Source: Ferriphaselus amnicola
Lineage (GTDB): Bacteria; Pseudomonadota; Gammaproteobacteria; Burkholderiales; Gallionellaceae
DNA: 64,000 bases
Assembly: GCF_000974685.2 (NCBI RefSeq)
Contig: NZ_AP018738.1
Coordinates: forward strand, 1,240,001-1,304,000
Direction of reading: 5' to 3'
Shown here: positions 44,046 to 53,655 of the stretch, piece after piece
Position numbering within the stretch: position 1 is the first letter of the stretch
Layout: every line of letters starts with the position of its first letter
Position numbers and translations under genes: made by a program
Notes under the pieces: model-generated
What the model saw: the letters and a program-made list of their open reading frames with translations, nothing else
Database searches by the model: none
What the model was told of the DNA's origin: nothing

Positions 44046-44055
44046 GGAGAATCTT

Positions 44056-44583
44056 ATGAGTGATTTCGATTGGAAAAAAGCGGTGACCACGATCGCACCG
44101 AGTCTGGCAACGGCACTGGCGCCCGAACTCGGGCTGGCCGGTGTCGCGATACGTGCAATCGGTCAGGCGTTCGGTTTGCCGAATGCGATCGAGCAGCAAG
44201 TGTCCGAGGCAATTGCCAAAGCAACGCCAGCCGATCTGATGGCAATCAGGCTGGCCGATCAGCAGTTCGAAAAGGATATGGCATCCATCGGTGTCGATCT
44301 GACCAAGATTGCTGCCGAGGATCGTGCCAATGCGCGCGACCGGGAGATCAAAACTGGCGACAGCTGGACTCCGCGTATTTTGGCAGCCGTTGTCGTCGTG
44401 GGGTATTTGTCGGTGCAGTGGTACATCATGTCGCACATCGTGCCGACCGAAATGCGTGAAATCGTGCTACGTTCGATGGGCACGCTGGATATGGCGCTGG
44501 GACTGGTGCTGGGTTACTACTTTGGCTCCAGTGCCGGGAGCGCGCGGAAGGATGTGGTGATTGGGCGGTTGTCAACGGGTTAA
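44056..44583 (+). CDS. holin-like membrane protein
   Basis: The 175-residue protein has a soluble N-terminal half and two membrane segments (WTPRILAAVVVVGYLSVQWYIM and LDMALGLVLGYYFGSSAG). This matches the 3TM/GTA-type holin family. It is the last recognisable phage gene. The segment 44584-44674 behind it holds no gene, terminator or ssrA-like sequence that I can see. Confidence 0.82.
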   Translation: MSDFDWKKAVTTIAPSLATALAPELGLAGVAIRAIGQAFGLPNAIEQQVSEAIAKATPADLMAIRLADQQFEKDMASIGVDLTKIAAEDRANARDREIKTGDSWTPRILAAVVVVGYLSVQWYIMSHIVPTEMREIVLRSMGTLDMALGLVLGYYFGSSAGSARKDVVIGRLSTG

Positions 44584-44674
44584 GTTTGGAACACGACCAA
44601 ATCGACACACACCATGTCAACTGAGCTCAACCGCTCACGGACAACACTATTACTGATGGCGACAAGGATGGTCA

Positions 44675-45397
44675 TCAACCATAAATACTTACTTGAATTA
44701 TCAAGATCAACAGGGCTAGACTTTCCATCAACTCCACACCAGCGCCAAGCAAGTCACCCGTCATACCACCCAAGCGCTGTAGAAGGAATTGCCTCCACGC
44801 CAGCGCCAATAATGGCATCACCCAAAAAATCGGTGCAACAATGCTACCAATAACAAGAGCCACACCACACAGCCAAATTGTGATCAGAGAGACTTGCCAA
44901 CCAAAGCGCTCGCCCATGCCAACTTTGAGGGGCGGTAGCCGCGCCCAAATCAGCGCTCCCCATCGAGCCCAAGCTGGAATCAACAACACTTCCCAATAAT
45001 GACCGTTACGTGCCAACAGCGTCAACAATGTTAATTTAGTGATAAGTTGCAACAGCAAGCTCACTACACCGAAAGCGCCTAGATGCGGATCGGCCAACAC
45101 AGCCAAGAACCGGTCACGGTCGCGGTGCGCCGCTCCCATTGCGTCACTCATGTCGGCCAGACCATCCAAGTGCAACGCGCCGGTAATCCATATCCAGACC
45201 CATAAGCCGAGTAACGCGCCCAATGCGGGATCGACGCGACTACCCAGCCACAGCGCGCTGGCGACAAATGCACCGACCATCAGCCCCACCCAGGGAAACC
45301 AGTGGGCACAGCGGCTGAGTTCAGCCGGGTTAAAGTCGTGCAACTGCGGTGTAGGCAAACGGGTCAGAAACTGGAGAGCGAGTATCAAACCGCGCAT
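44675..45397 (-). CDS. cobS: adenosylcobinamide-GDP ribazoletransferase
   Basis: CobS joins activated cobinamide (adenosylcobinamide-GDP) with alpha-ribazole or its phosphate in the inner membrane, completing the cobalamin nucleotide loop. The 240-residue product opens LILALQFLTRLPTP, has the catalytic-site acidic segment TGALHLDGLADMSDAMGAAHRDRDRFLAVLADPHLGAFGV, and several membrane helices. It is the last gene of the B12 operon; its start overlaps the cobC stop by one base. The prophage ends 92 bases beyond. Confidence 0.94.
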   Translation of the reverse strand: MRGLILALQFLTRLPTPQLHDFNPAELSRCAHWFPWVGLMVGAFVASALWLGSRVDPALGALLGLWVWIWITGALHLDGLADMSDAMGAAHRDRDRFLAVLADPHLGAFGVVSLLLQLITKLTLLTLLARNGHYWEVLLIPAWARWGALIWARLPPLKVGMGERFGWQVSLITIWLCGVALVIGSIVAPIFWVMPLLALAWRQFLLQRLGGMTGDLLGAGVELMESLALLILIIQVSIYG

Positions 45398-45999
45398 CAG
45401 TTAATCCCCAGCAGAAAAGGTGGCTGGCCGTGTAAATGCGAAATGCGCAGGCAGGCAGCTTCGGGCAGGGCGATTTGAAACGCCTGCGCCGGGGTAAAAC
45501 CGAACAACTCCATCAACAGGGCTCGCATCACACCGGCATGAGTCACCAGCAAACGCTGAGCACCGCAATCGTGGTTCATCCATTCGAGCCATCCCTGCAT
45601 GACGCGGCTACGCAGTGCAGTCAGGGATTCGCCGTGAGGAGGGGGGTGGACTCCATGCGAATCGCGGAATGCCCGATAGCTGGCCGGATCACGTTGCGCC
45701 GCTTCATCGGGTGTCAGCTCTTCCCATTCGCCAAAACTCAGCTCACTAAAGCACGGCATGTCCAGCAACGGCACGCCCGAGTGCGCCGCATAATCAGCGG
45801 CAAATGACCGGCAACGGCGCAGAGGCGAGGTAGCGAGGACATCGAAAGCTGGTGTCGCCCACCGCGCCAGCGTGGCGTTCATCTGCGCAATACCTTGCGG
45901 AGTCAGCGGCACATCGCTGATTCCGCGAAAAACCTGCGCCCGCCCGGCGACTTCGCCGTGGCGCAGCACCGTCACGATGATCGGCCTAGTGCTGCTCAC
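45397..45999 (-). CDS. cobC: alpha-ribazole phosphatase
   Basis: This is a histidine phosphatase of 200 residues with the RHGE signature at the N-terminus ([26 protein letters not shown]) and the second histidine in [14 protein letters not shown]. In B12 synthesis it removes the 5' phosphate of alpha-ribazole phosphate or adenosylcobalamin phosphate. The role is inferred from the operon: it lies between cobT and cobS, both nucleotide-loop enzymes. It overlaps cobT by 14 bases. Confidence 0.88.
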   Translation of the reverse strand: MSSTRPIIVTVLRHGEVAGRAQVFRGISDVPLTPQGIAQMNATLARWATPAFDVLATSPLRRCRSFAADYAAHSGVPLLDMPCFSELSFGEWEELTPDEAAQRDPASYRAFRDSHGVHPPPHGESLTALRSRVMQGWLEWMNHDCGAQRLLVTHAGVMRALLMELFGFTPAQAFQIALPEAACLRISHLHGQPPFLLGIN

Positions 46000-47044
46000 T
46001 GACCCCGGCCTCGGCGAAAGTCGCCATGCCGCTGTGCAGGGTGCACGCCAGTTGCAACAATGGCACGGCCACTGCCGCCCCGCTGCCTTCGCCCAGACGC
46101 ATCCCGAGTTGCAGCAAGGGTTGCGCGTCGAGTGCGCTTAACACGCGCTGATGCCCCGCTTCGGCGGAGGTGTGCGCAAACAGCATCCACGCGCGCGCCG
46201 ATGGGTTAATGCGTACCGCGACGAGGGCGGCAACCGAGCTGATAAAGCCGTCCACCAAGATGGGCAAACCTAGCTGCGCAGCAGCAATGTATGCGCCCGC
46301 CAAGCCTGCGATTTCAAAGCCGCCTAAGCGGCGCAAAATTTCTTGTGCCTCAATGCGCACGCCCTCAACCCCGTGCAACACCAAGGCGGCAGCAATGACA
46401 TCAGCCTTGTGTGACACGCCTGCCGCATCCAGGCCCGTGCCGCGTCCGGCCAGATTGTGCGGCGACTCACCCAACAGCGCACAGGCCAGCGCCGAAGCCG
46501 ACGTGGTGTTGGCGATGCCCATTTCGCCACCGACAAATAATTGTGCATCGGCGTGCTTGGCACGTACTGCCGCGTTGCGCCCCGCTTGCAAGGCCTCTGT
46601 GCATTGCGCTTGCGTCATGGCAGGAGTTCTAGCCAAATTCGCCGTACCTGCTGCGATACGTTCGTCGCGCACACCGGGCAAAGGCTCAACTGCCGTCACA
46701 GTCCCCAGATTGATGACCTCCAAGTCCGCATTCAACTGCCTGGCCAGCACGCTGATCGCCGCCCCTCCGCGCGCAAAGTTACGCACCATTTCTGCGGTAA
46801 CCGCTTGCGGAAACAGCGACACCCCTTCTTCCGCCACGCCATGATCGGCAGCGAAAATGCTGATATGGATGCGCTGCAGGGTCGGTTGCGCCACTCCCTG
46901 CCAGGCGGCCAGTTGTACGGCAATATCTTCCAAACGCCCCAGCGCGCCCGGTGGTTTGGTAAGTTGTTCTTGCCGCGCCAACGCTGCGCTACGCGCCGCC
47001 TCATGCAATACCGCGCACGGCTGTTGCAACCAGTCATTGTCCAT
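45986..47044 (-). CDS. cobT: nicotinate-nucleotide-dimethylbenzimidazole phosphoribosyltransferase
   Basis: CobT activates the lower ligand by making alpha-ribazole phosphate from dimethylbenzimidazole and nicotinate mononucleotide. The 352-residue product shows the family stretches [61 protein letters not shown] and [15 protein letters not shown], and the C-terminal [13 protein letters not shown] with catalytic Glu. Its substrate is made by BluB of the same operon. Confidence 0.96.
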   Translation of the reverse strand: MDNDWLQQPCAVLHEAARSAALARQEQLTKPPGALGRLEDIAVQLAAWQGVAQPTLQRIHISIFAADHGVAEEGVSLFPQAVTAEMVRNFARGGAAISVLARQLNADLEVINLGTVTAVEPLPGVRDERIAAGTANLARTPAMTQAQCTEALQAGRNAAVRAKHADAQLFVGGEMGIANTTSASALACALLGESPHNLAGRGTGLDAAGVSHKADVIAAALVLHGVEGVRIEAQEILRRLGGFEIAGLAGAYIAAAQLGLPILVDGFISSVAALVAVRINPSARAWMLFAHTSAEAGHQRVLSALDAQPLLQLGMRLGEGSGAAVAVPLLQLACTLHSGMATFAEAGVSEQH

Positions 47045-47046
47045 CT

Positions 47047-47562
47047 TCAGCTTCCTTTCACCACCAGCGGCAAACCTGCCACCGTCAAAATTACACGATT
47101 ACACAGCGCACCCAGTTGTTGATGCAGCCGCCCCATCTCGTCGCAATAGCGGCGCGACAATTCGCCCAGAGGCACAATGCCCATATTGGTTTCGTTGCTC
47201 ACCAGAATAATCTGCCCCGGCAAGCGCGGCAGCACGTCCAGCAACGCGGCGACTTCGCGCCGCAACATCGTTTCATCAGCGTCGCACAATAGTTGCGTGA
47301 GCCACATCGTCAGACAATCCACCAGCACACAGCGCCCAGCCTGCGCTTCGCGTTGCAATACCTCCGCCAAATTGGGCCCCGCCTCGACCAACAACCACGC
47401 GGCAGGACGACGGGCTTGATGATGCGCGATGCGCTGCTGCATTTCTTCGTCGCGCACGTGCGCGGTGGCGATGTAAACAACCGGCACGCCCGCATCCAAA
47501 GCGTGCTGTTCCGCCAGACGGCTTTTGCCAGAGCGCACGCCGCCCAAAATCAATTCCCGCAT
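47047..47562 (-). CDS. cobU: adenosylcobinamide kinase / guanylyltransferase
   Basis: CobU phosphorylates adenosylcobinamide and adds GMP. The 171-residue protein begins [22 protein letters not shown] (P-loop) and has [10 protein letters not shown] with the guanylylated histidine, followed by [14 protein letters not shown] and [13 protein letters not shown]. Its product is the substrate for CobS. It overlaps the cobD-cobQ gene by 13 bases. Confidence 0.95.
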   Translation of the reverse strand: MRELILGGVRSGKSRLAEQHALDAGVPVVYIATAHVRDEEMQQRIAHHQARRPAAWLLVEAGPNLAEVLQREAQAGRCVLVDCLTMWLTQLLCDADETMLRREVAALLDVLPRLPGQIILVSNETNMGIVPLGELSRRYCDEMGRLHQQLGALCNRVILTVAGLPLVVKGS

Positions 47563-50183
47563 CGGTCGCCCTCCAGTCCAAACAATGCCGCCAACTTTTT
47601 CCGATCGAGATGCTGCTCCACAGCATCGGCCAGCCGCTCAATGTCTGCCTCGCGGCGGGCGGCGTAGTCAGGCGTGCTCACCGTGTGCAAACCCGCCCAG
47701 CGCAACAGCGCATCCAGCGCGGCGGTCGATTCAAATAGACCGTGCAGATAGGTCGCGAGAATTTTCCCGTCGTCCGAGATGGCGCCATCCTCGCCGTGCG
47801 CCAGGCGCAATGCAGGTTTGGCCAATGCCGCACCGCTGGAGACTCCGGCGTGAATCTCGTATCCAGACACGGGAGCGTCCTCCAGTAGCAGTGTGCCGCC
47901 TACATTGCGCAACTGTTTTTGCGCCGCCAGCGTGGTTTGCAGTTTCAGCAGGCCCAGCCCTGGACTGCTGCCCGCCTCACCTTCGATGGCCAGTGGGTCG
48001 TGGATGAATTCACCCAGCATCTGCAAGCCACCACATATACCGATCAGCTTTCCGCCATAGCGCAGATGCTGGTTGATCGCCCACTCCCAACCGGCGCGAC
48101 GCAAACTTTGAAGGTCGCTACGCACCGCCTTGCTGCCGGGCAGAATGATTAAATCGGCGAGCGGTAACGGTGCAGTGATGGGAGCAAAAATCAACTCGAC
48201 TTGCGGATGCAAGCGCAGCGGATCGAAATCGGTGTGATTGCTGATGTGGGGGAGGACGGGGACGACGATGCGTAGCTTTGGCGTGGCGCGCCCCCTCACC
48301 CCCGCCCCATCTGATGGAACTACCGAGCAATCGACTAAGCCAGCAAGCTGGCGAGTCGCTGCTTGTCCCAAAGGGCGAGGGGAGTTAATCGGTAGCGCGT
48401 CTTCCGCTTCCAGATGCAGGCCATGCAGATACGGCAGCACGCCCAATACCGGCTTGCCGGTGCGTTGCTCCAGCCAGTCCAGACCGTCTTGCAGCAGTGC
48501 GATGTCGCCGCGAAAGCGGTTAATGACGAAACCAACTACACGCGCCTGCTCGGTTTCGGACAGCAAGGCCAGTGTACCCACCAGATGCGCGAACACGCCG
48601 CCGCGATCTATGTCAGCAATCAAAACAACCGGGCAATCGACCGCTTCGGCGAATCCCATGTTGGCAATATCACCGGCACGCAGATTGATTTCTGCCGGGC
48701 TGCCCGCGCCTTCCACCACCACCGCCTGGTATTGCGCCGCCAGCCGTTGATGCGATTGCATCACTGCCGCACGCGCGGTGTTTTTGTACGCGTGATATTC
48801 CAGCGCCTCCATGTTACCGATGGCATGACCGTGAATGATGACCTGCGCGCCGGTGTCGCTATTGGGTTTGAGCAGCACGGGATTCATGTCGGTGTGTGGC
48901 GCAAGGTTTGCCGCCATTGCCTGCACTGCCTGCGCCCGCCCGATCTCGCCGCCATCGCGGGTAACCGCACTGTTCAACGCCATGTTCTGCGGCTTGAAGG
49001 GCGCAACGCGCACACCTTGCCTTACCAGCCAACGACACAGCGCAGCAACCAAGGTACTTTTTCCGGCATCGGACGTGGTGCCTTGCACCATCACGGTACG
49101 CGCCACCGTCTTTACCCCCTCCCCCATCGGGAGATAACCAGCAACCTGCCCGCGTGCGGGCTTAGTCGATTGGCTAGTTGTTTCATCAGGGCTGGGGTGA
49201 GGGGGGGCTCGTTGAGTTAACGCCGCCTCCAGTCTCCGCCATTGCGCTTCATCGCGCGGCAAGCCAAAGCGCAGACTGGCAGGCTCTACAAACAAACGCG
49301 TCAGTACGCCTTGCTGCGCCAGTTGCCGGTGAATGCTCGCGGCATCGGCGCGCCGCACCCAGGCGAACAACGCCGTACTGCCACTCACCTGCAAGTCCTG
49401 TTGTTCCAGCAAGGCGCACAGGCGCGCGGCTGCCCTCGGCAAGGTGTTGCGCGTAGCGGTTTGCCAGACCGTATCACGCAAGGCGCGGCTGACGACGAAG
49501 CGCGACGGCGCACTAATCGGCCACGGACCGAGCAGTTCACGTAAGCGGAGTAGGATGGTTTGCTCGGCTAAAACGAAGCCGACGCGCGCGCCCGCCAAAC
49601 CGAAAAATTTTCCGATGGAGCGCAACACGACCAAGCCTGTACGCGGACAATCACCCGCTAGGCTGTGCTCTGGCGTGGCATCCATAAAGGCTTCATCCAC
49701 GATAAGCGTGCCGCCACGCGAAGCGAGTGTTTCATGCAAAGCCAACACGTCTGCACGACTGAAAAGTTGCCCCGTGGGATTGTTGGGATTGACGATAACG
49801 ACGATGTTAATGGCCTCATCGAGCGGCAATATCTGCTCGGCGGGCAGGGCTAAAACCTCATGCCCCGCTTGCTGCCAAGCGTGTGTATGTTCGGCATAAC
49901 TGGGAGTAAGCAGTGCGACACGGCTGGGCGAAAACAAGCGCGGCAAGGCTTGAATGGCGGCTTGCGAACCGGCCACCGCGAGTAGTGAGGCACAGCCGTA
50001 ATACGCACTCGCGGCAGCGGGTAAATCGTCTTCGTCCTGCGGCAAGGTTTGCCACACCTGCTGCGGCACGACGGGAACCAGCCAGCCGTTCGGATTGATG
50101 CCCGTGGATAAATCCAGCCAGTGTTTTTCGGCGATGCCGAAGTGCTGTGCGGCTGCGCGTACTCTGCCACCGTGCTCAAGCAT
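47550..50183 (-). CDS. cobQ: fused threonine-phosphate decarboxylase and cobyric acid synthase
   Basis: One frame of 877 residues joins two enzymes. Residues 1-325 are CobD/CobC-type: [21 protein letters not shown] and the pyridoxal lysine in [17 protein letters not shown] near 191; it makes aminopropanol phosphate. Residues 360-877 are CobQ: P-loop [20 protein letters not shown], catalytic Cys in [13 protein letters not shown] and His in TYLHGLFES; it amidates cobyrinic acid diamide. A linker at 324-355 and an extra segment at about 598-629 are encoded by two copies of a hairpin repeat. The domains are normally separate genes. Confidence 0.93.
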   Translation of the reverse strand: MLEHGGRVRAAAQHFGIAEKHWLDLSTGINPNGWLVPVVPQQVWQTLPQDEDDLPAAASAYYGCASLLAVAGSQAAIQALPRLFSPSRVALLTPSYAEHTHAWQQAGHEVLALPAEQILPLDEAINIVVIVNPNNPTGQLFSRADVLALHETLASRGGTLIVDEAFMDATPEHSLAGDCPRTGLVVLRSIGKFFGLAGARVGFVLAEQTILLRLRELLGPWPISAPSRFVVSRALRDTVWQTATRNTLPRAAARLCALLEQQDLQVSGSTALFAWVRRADAASIHRQLAQQGVLTRLFVEPASLRFGLPRDEAQWRRLEAALTQRAPPHPSPDETTSQSTKPARGQVAGYLPMGEGVKTVARTVMVQGTTSDAGKSTLVAALCRWLVRQGVRVAPFKPQNMALNSAVTRDGGEIGRAQAVQAMAANLAPHTDMNPVLLKPNSDTGAQVIIHGHAIGNMEALEYHAYKNTARAAVMQSHQRLAAQYQAVVVEGAGSPAEINLRAGDIANMGFAEAVDCPVVLIADIDRGGVFAHLVGTLALLSETEQARVVGFVINRFRGDIALLQDGLDWLEQRTGKPVLGVLPYLHGLHLEAEDALPINSPRPLGQAATRQLAGLVDCSVVPSDGAGVRGRATPKLRIVVPVLPHISNHTDFDPLRLHPQVELIFAPITAPLPLADLIILPGSKAVRSDLQSLRRAGWEWAINQHLRYGGKLIGICGGLQMLGEFIHDPLAIEGEAGSSPGLGLLKLQTTLAAQKQLRNVGGTLLLEDAPVSGYEIHAGVSSGAALAKPALRLAHGEDGAISDDGKILATYLHGLFESTAALDALLRWAGLHTVSTPDYAARREADIERLADAVEQHLDRKKLAALFGLEGDRCGN
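48291..48384. repeat. hairpin repeat copy A, inside the CobQ domain
   Basis: Starting CCCCCTCACCCCCGCCCC and ending GGGCGAGGGGAG, it contains GCCAG-CAAG-CTGGC (48339-48352) flanked by CGACT (48332-48336) and AGTCG (48354-48358). It aligns along its whole length with copy B at 49115-49206 in the opposite orientation. It adds about 31 in-frame residues ([19 protein letters not shown]...) where CobQ proteins I recall have a short loop. Confidence 0.82.
49115..49206. repeat. hairpin repeat copy B, in the CobD-CobQ linker
   Basis: The unit runs from CCCCCTCCCCCATCGGGAG to GCTGGGGTGAGGGGGGG. Its core is GCCCG-CGTG-CGGGC (49148-49161) followed by TTAGTCGATTGGCT. The inner stem differs from copy A at positions on both strands (CAG/CTG against CCG/CGG), so pairing is kept. 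It encodes most of the linker [20 protein letters not shown] of the fused enzyme. Confidence 0.82.
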
Positions 50184-51129
50184 GAGCTACCTCCCACACG
50201 GATGAAGCGACAAAAATCAACCCCAGCCAAACCCACAACACGCGCTGCACCAGCGCACAGGCACGCCGAATATCCGCTGCGCCCACAGCCTCGCCACCGC
50301 CCAACAGCGGGCGCGTTTCCTCTACCCCGCAATAGCGCGCCGCACCGCCGAGTTGCACCTGCAACGCCCCCGCGCCCGCCGCCATCACCGGCCCGGCATT
50401 CGGGCTGTCCCACAGCGGGGCTTGAGTGCGCCAGCAGCGCAAGGCTGATGAAGTCTTGCCCAACAAAGCGTAGCTCAGAGCGGTGAGCCGCGCGGGAATG
50501 AAATTCAGCCAGTCGTCTAGGCGCGCCGCCGCCCAGCCGAAATACTGATAGCGCGCATTGCGATAGCCCCACATCGCATCCAGCGTGTTGCTGATGCGGT
50601 ACAACACCACACCCGGCGCACCTGCCACAACGAACCAAAATAGCGCGGCAAAAATCGCGTCATTGCCGTTTTCCAATACCGATTCCACGGTCGCCTTGGC
50701 TACCGCACGCTCATCCAGCTGCGTGGTGTCGCGGCTCACCATCATGCTGACCGCCGTGCGCGCCGCCACCAGCTCCCTGGCTTGCAAGGCAAGCCAGACC
50801 CTTTCGGCGTGCTCGCGCAAACTGCGTGGCGCGATGCAAAAATATAAAACGACGATAGGAAAAAACACGCCAACAACCTGCAACGTTTGCAGCCATACGG
50901 CCAGTAAAACGAATGGAGCTATCACTAGACACACCGCCGCCATGCCTTGCGAATACAGCCTTGAGGCCGATTTTGTGTGGGATGGATAACAGAGGTCTTC
51001 CACCCGCCGCGCAAAATTCCCTAAGCCTACTAGCGGATGAAAACGGCGGGGTTCACCGAGTAGTTGATCGAGCAGTACGGCGGCTAGAACCAACAGCGGC
51101 AGGCTGTATGCGCACAGCAAGTCCATCAT
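50176..51129 (-). CDS. cbiB: adenosylcobinamide-phosphate synthase (membrane)
   Basis: CbiB (also called cobD) couples cobyric acid to aminopropanol phosphate in the inner membrane. The 317-residue protein opens [44 protein letters not shown], has several hydrophobic segments and the conserved [60 protein letters not shown]. The start at 51129 overlaps the bluB stop by ATGA. It uses the products of both halves of the cobD-cobQ fusion encoded next. Confidence 0.95.
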   Translation of the reverse strand: MMDLLCAYSLPLLVLAAVLLDQLLGEPRRFHPLVGLGNFARRVEDLCYPSHTKSASRLYSQGMAAVCLVIAPFVLLAVWLQTLQVVGVFFPIVVLYFCIAPRSLREHAERVWLALQARELVAARTAVSMMVSRDTTQLDERAVAKATVESVLENGNDAIFAALFWFVVAGAPGVVLYRISNTLDAMWGYRNARYQYFGWAAARLDDWLNFIPARLTALSYALLGKTSSALRCWRTQAPLWDSPNAGPVMAAGAGALQVQLGGAARYCGVEETRPLLGGGEAVGAADIRRACALVQRVLWVWLGLIFVASSVWEVAHA

Positions 51130-51773
51130 GCTGCACGCTCGTCCCATTGATTTTCAAACAGCAAATTCGCCAGCGGTTGCGCATCGCGCCAGCCTTGCAG
51201 TTGCAGCATCGGTGCGGTGTAAAACGCTTCGACCTGCCCTAGGCACAAGATGGCGATGGGCTTACCCCCGGCTGGCACATTGAGTAAGCGTGCCAAGGCG
51301 AGCGGTTCAAACAGCGACACCCAGCCCATACCCAATCCTTCGGCACGCGCCGCCAGCCACAGGTTTTGTATGGCACAAGCGACCGATGCCAGATCCATTT
51401 CGGGCAGGGTGCGTCGGCCAAATAGCGTGCCGTCATCGGGAGCCAATACTGCTACCAATAACTCTGCACAATCGCGCACGCCTTCGACTTTGAGGCGTAA
51501 AAACTCTGCATCGCGTTCGCCCATCTCCTGCGCGGTTAAATGCCGTTCGGCTGCAACCAGCTGGTAAATTCTTTCGCGCAACGCGCCGTCGCTAATACGG
51601 ATAAAACGCCACGGCTGCATCAGCCCCACGCTGGGTGCCTGATGTGCCGCCTGCAAGATGCGTTGCAGCGTTGCTGCGGGAATGTCCGAGCCACAAAAGT
51701 GGCGCATATCGCGCCGCTCGGCGATAACGCGGTAGATGGCAGCGCGTTCGGAATCGGAGTAGCGATGCGTCAT
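51126..51773 (-). CDS. bluB: 5,6-dimethylbenzimidazole synthase
   Basis: BluB breaks down reduced FMN with oxygen to dimethylbenzimidazole, the lower ligand of B12. The 215-residue flavin-reductase-fold protein has RRDMRHFCGSDIPAATLQRILQAAHQAPSVGLMQPWRFI and GWVSLFEPLALARLLNVPAG. The start at 51773 overlaps cobB by ATGA; a longer open frame upstream is a shadow in cobB. The enzyme needs oxygen, so the host meets oxygen at least at low levels. It feeds cobT. Confidence 0.94.
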   Translation of the reverse strand: MTHRYSDSERAAIYRVIAERRDMRHFCGSDIPAATLQRILQAAHQAPSVGLMQPWRFIRISDGALRERIYQLVAAERHLTAQEMGERDAEFLRLKVEGVRDCAELLVAVLAPDDGTLFGRRTLPEMDLASVACAIQNLWLAARAEGLGMGWVSLFEPLALARLLNVPAGGKPIAILCLGQVEAFYTAPMLQLQGWRDAQPLANLLFENQWDERAA

Positions 51774-53056
51774 GGCAAGAATAATTGCGCCACGGCAAGT
51801 GGATTGGAGGGAAAGTAAAAGTGGATGTAGGAAGCGGTCAAACGACCTTGCTGATACACCGCTTCGCTGGTGGCGTAGCCATTGGGACATGCGCCGCGCG
51901 CGACGGGCAGCAGATCGCTTTCCAGTTTGGAATAATGAAAAGTATGGCCGCGCAACGTCCCCTGCGGCAGCACTGCACTTTGCAAGGCGAGGGCGGTCAG
52001 GCGCGGCTGCATGGTGGCTGTGCTATTCAATAAACCTAGCAAATTGGCTGACGCACCTTGCTTGTCGGCCAAGGATTGCAAGGCATACAACATGCCGCCA
52101 CATTCGGCCAGTATGGGCTTCTCCGCGCTGTGATGATTGCGCAGTGCCGTCAACATCGTAGCATTGGATGATAATTTTTTCAGGTGTAATTCAGGATAGC
52201 CGCCGGGCAGATATACGCTGTCGCAATCAGGCAAGTTGGCATCCTCTAGCGGCGAGAAGAAGCGCAGTTCCGCGCCCAGTTCACGCAGCACATCGAGATT
52301 GGCTTGATACAAGAATGAGAACGCCGCATCGCGCGCCACAGCGATTCTTACGCCCGCCAATCCACCTTGCAACGCGACGAGTGGTGCGGGCAAAAATCCT
52401 ACCGCTGGTGGCAATTCGGTCACGCCGTATTGCGCCCACAGCGTTGCCGCATGAGTGATGCGCGCCGTGATGTCGGGCAGCTCGGCAGCTTGCAACAAGC
52501 CCAGATGGCGTTCGGGCAAAGTGATTTCAGCCGTGCGCGGCAATGCGCCACAAAAGTTCAAATCATCAGGTAAATGTTCGGTCAGCATCTCGGCATGCCG
52601 CGTGCTCGCGACCCGATTTGCCAGCACGCCGAAGAAGGGCAGCTCGCTGTCCAGGCGTGCCAGCCCAACGGCGAGTGCGGCAAAGGTTTGCGCCATCGCG
52701 CTCGCATCGATCACCGCCAAAATGGGTACGCCAAATTGACGGGCTAAATCGGCACTGGAGGGCTTGCCATCGAACAAGCCCATCACGCCTTCGATCAAAA
52801 TCAAATCTGCTTCACCCGCTGCGTCATACAAGCGCGCACAGCATTCGTCCACGCTGCCCATCCATAAATCGAGCTGGTAAACCGCCTGTCCCGAAGCGGT
52901 TGCCAGAATAGTCGGGTCGATAAAATCTGGACCGGTTTTGAATACGCGCACACGCCGCCCTTGCCCGCGATGGTAGGCTGCAATGGCAGCGGTGACGGTG
53001 GTTTTCCCCTGCCCTGATGCGGGTGCGCTGATAAATAAAGCGGGACAAAAACGCAT
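51770..53056 (-). CDS. cobB: cobyrinic acid a,c-diamide synthase
   Basis: CobB/CbiA amidates side chains a and c of (hydrogeno)cobyrinic acid using glutamine and ATP. The 428-residue protein has a P-loop FISAPASGQGKTTVTAAIAA, GVMGLFDGKPSSADLARQF, and a glutaminase domain with Cys in ILAECGGMLYAL and the late GHTFHYSKLE histidines. It starts one base into the cobO stop. The glutaminase triad and length are complete. Confidence 0.95.
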   Translation of the reverse strand: MRFCPALFISAPASGQGKTTVTAAIAAYHRGQGRRVRVFKTGPDFIDPTILATASGQAVYQLDLWMGSVDECCARLYDAAGEADLILIEGVMGLFDGKPSSADLARQFGVPILAVIDASAMAQTFAALAVGLARLDSELPFFGVLANRVASTRHAEMLTEHLPDDLNFCGALPRTAEITLPERHLGLLQAAELPDITARITHAATLWAQYGVTELPPAVGFLPAPLVALQGGLAGVRIAVARDAAFSFLYQANLDVLRELGAELRFFSPLEDANLPDCDSVYLPGGYPELHLKKLSSNATMLTALRNHHSAEKPILAECGGMLYALQSLADKQGASANLLGLLNSTATMQPRLTALALQSAVLPQGTLRGHTFHYSKLESDLLPVARGACPNGYATSEAVYQQGRLTASYIHFYFPSNPLAVAQLFLP

Positions 53057-53655
53057 TACAAATCTATTCCAGGCTGGGCTTTGATGCCTGCGCGATAGGC
53101 GTGTTTGACATCATTGATTTCACTGACGGTGTCGGCGAGTTCCAGCAAGCAATCGGGTGCGGCACGACCCGTAATGACGACGTGCTGCATGGCAGGGCGC
53201 GCTGCCAGATCGGCACACACTTGTGCGGCTTCGAGGTAGCCGTATTTGAGCAAATAGGTCAGCTCGTCCAGCACCACCAGATGCAATGAGGTATCGCGCA
53301 ACATGGCTTGCGCCACCTGCCAGCCGCGTTGCGCTGTGGCGGTGTCGGCGGCTTTGTCTTGCGTATCCCAGGTAAAGCCGTCGCCCAGCACTTGCCAGTC
53401 CACCCCGGCTTGCGCGCCGAGGAATTTTTCTTCGCCGGTGTCGCGGCGGCTTTTGAGGAATTGCGCCACGCCAACCTTGAAGCCGTAGCCCAAACTGCGC
53501 GCCACCATACCGAACGCCGAGCTGGATTTTCCTTTGCCGTTGCCCGTGAGCACCAGCAGCAAACCCTTGTCCTGATTGGCCTGGGCAATCGCGGCATCGA
53601 TAACCTTTTTCTTGCGCGCCATGCGCGCCTGGTGTTGCGCTGAATTATCCGGCAT
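53056..53655 (-). CDS. cobO: cob(I)alamin adenosyltransferase (BtuR/CobO type)
   Basis: The enzyme adds the 5'-deoxyadenosyl group to the corrinoid cobalt. The 199-residue protein has LLLVLTGNGKGKSSSAFGMVARSLGYGFKVGVAQFLK (P-loop) and HLVVLDELTYLLKYGYLEA, and ends KAQPGIDL, all typical. The N-terminus (HQARMARKKKVIDAAIAQANQDKG) is the usual helix. It overlaps the BtuM-like gene by 11 bases upstream and cobB by one base downstream. Confidence 0.95.
   Translation of the reverse strand: MPDNSAQHQARMARKKKVIDAAIAQANQDKGLLLVLTGNGKGKSSSAFGMVARSLGYGFKVGVAQFLKSRRDTGEEKFLGAQAGVDWQVLGDGFTWDTQDKAADTATAQRGWQVAQAMLRDTSLHLVVLDELTYLLKYGYLEAAQVCADLAARPAMQHVVITGRAAPDCLLELADTVSEINDVKHAYRAGIKAQPGIDL

Larger units (their letters stand above)
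6652..44583. mobile_element. siphovirus-type prophage inserted at the 3' end of ssrA
   Basis: The left edge is fixed by ssrA and the recombinase module. Gene content runs continuously through repressor, replication, packaging, HK97-type head, tail and lysis, ending with a holin-like gene. Nearly all genes from 13654 on are plus-strand and tightly packed. The right edge is not defined: I see no ssrA-like sequence in 44584-44674, where the B12 operon begins. The next ssrA-like sequences are near 59951 and 60090-60143. Either the phage ends near 44.6 kb with an unrecognised attR, or the B12 genes are enclosed in a larger composite insertion. Confidence 0.85.

Noticed and set aside
44584-44674. 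attR of the prophage
   Set aside because: I compared it by eye with the ssrA 3' end and saw no shared stretch beyond short chance matches, so no site is annotated here.
44614-44853. 79-codon frame after the holin gene
   Set aside because: It runs antisense into cobS, lacks a ribosome site and has no recognisable content.
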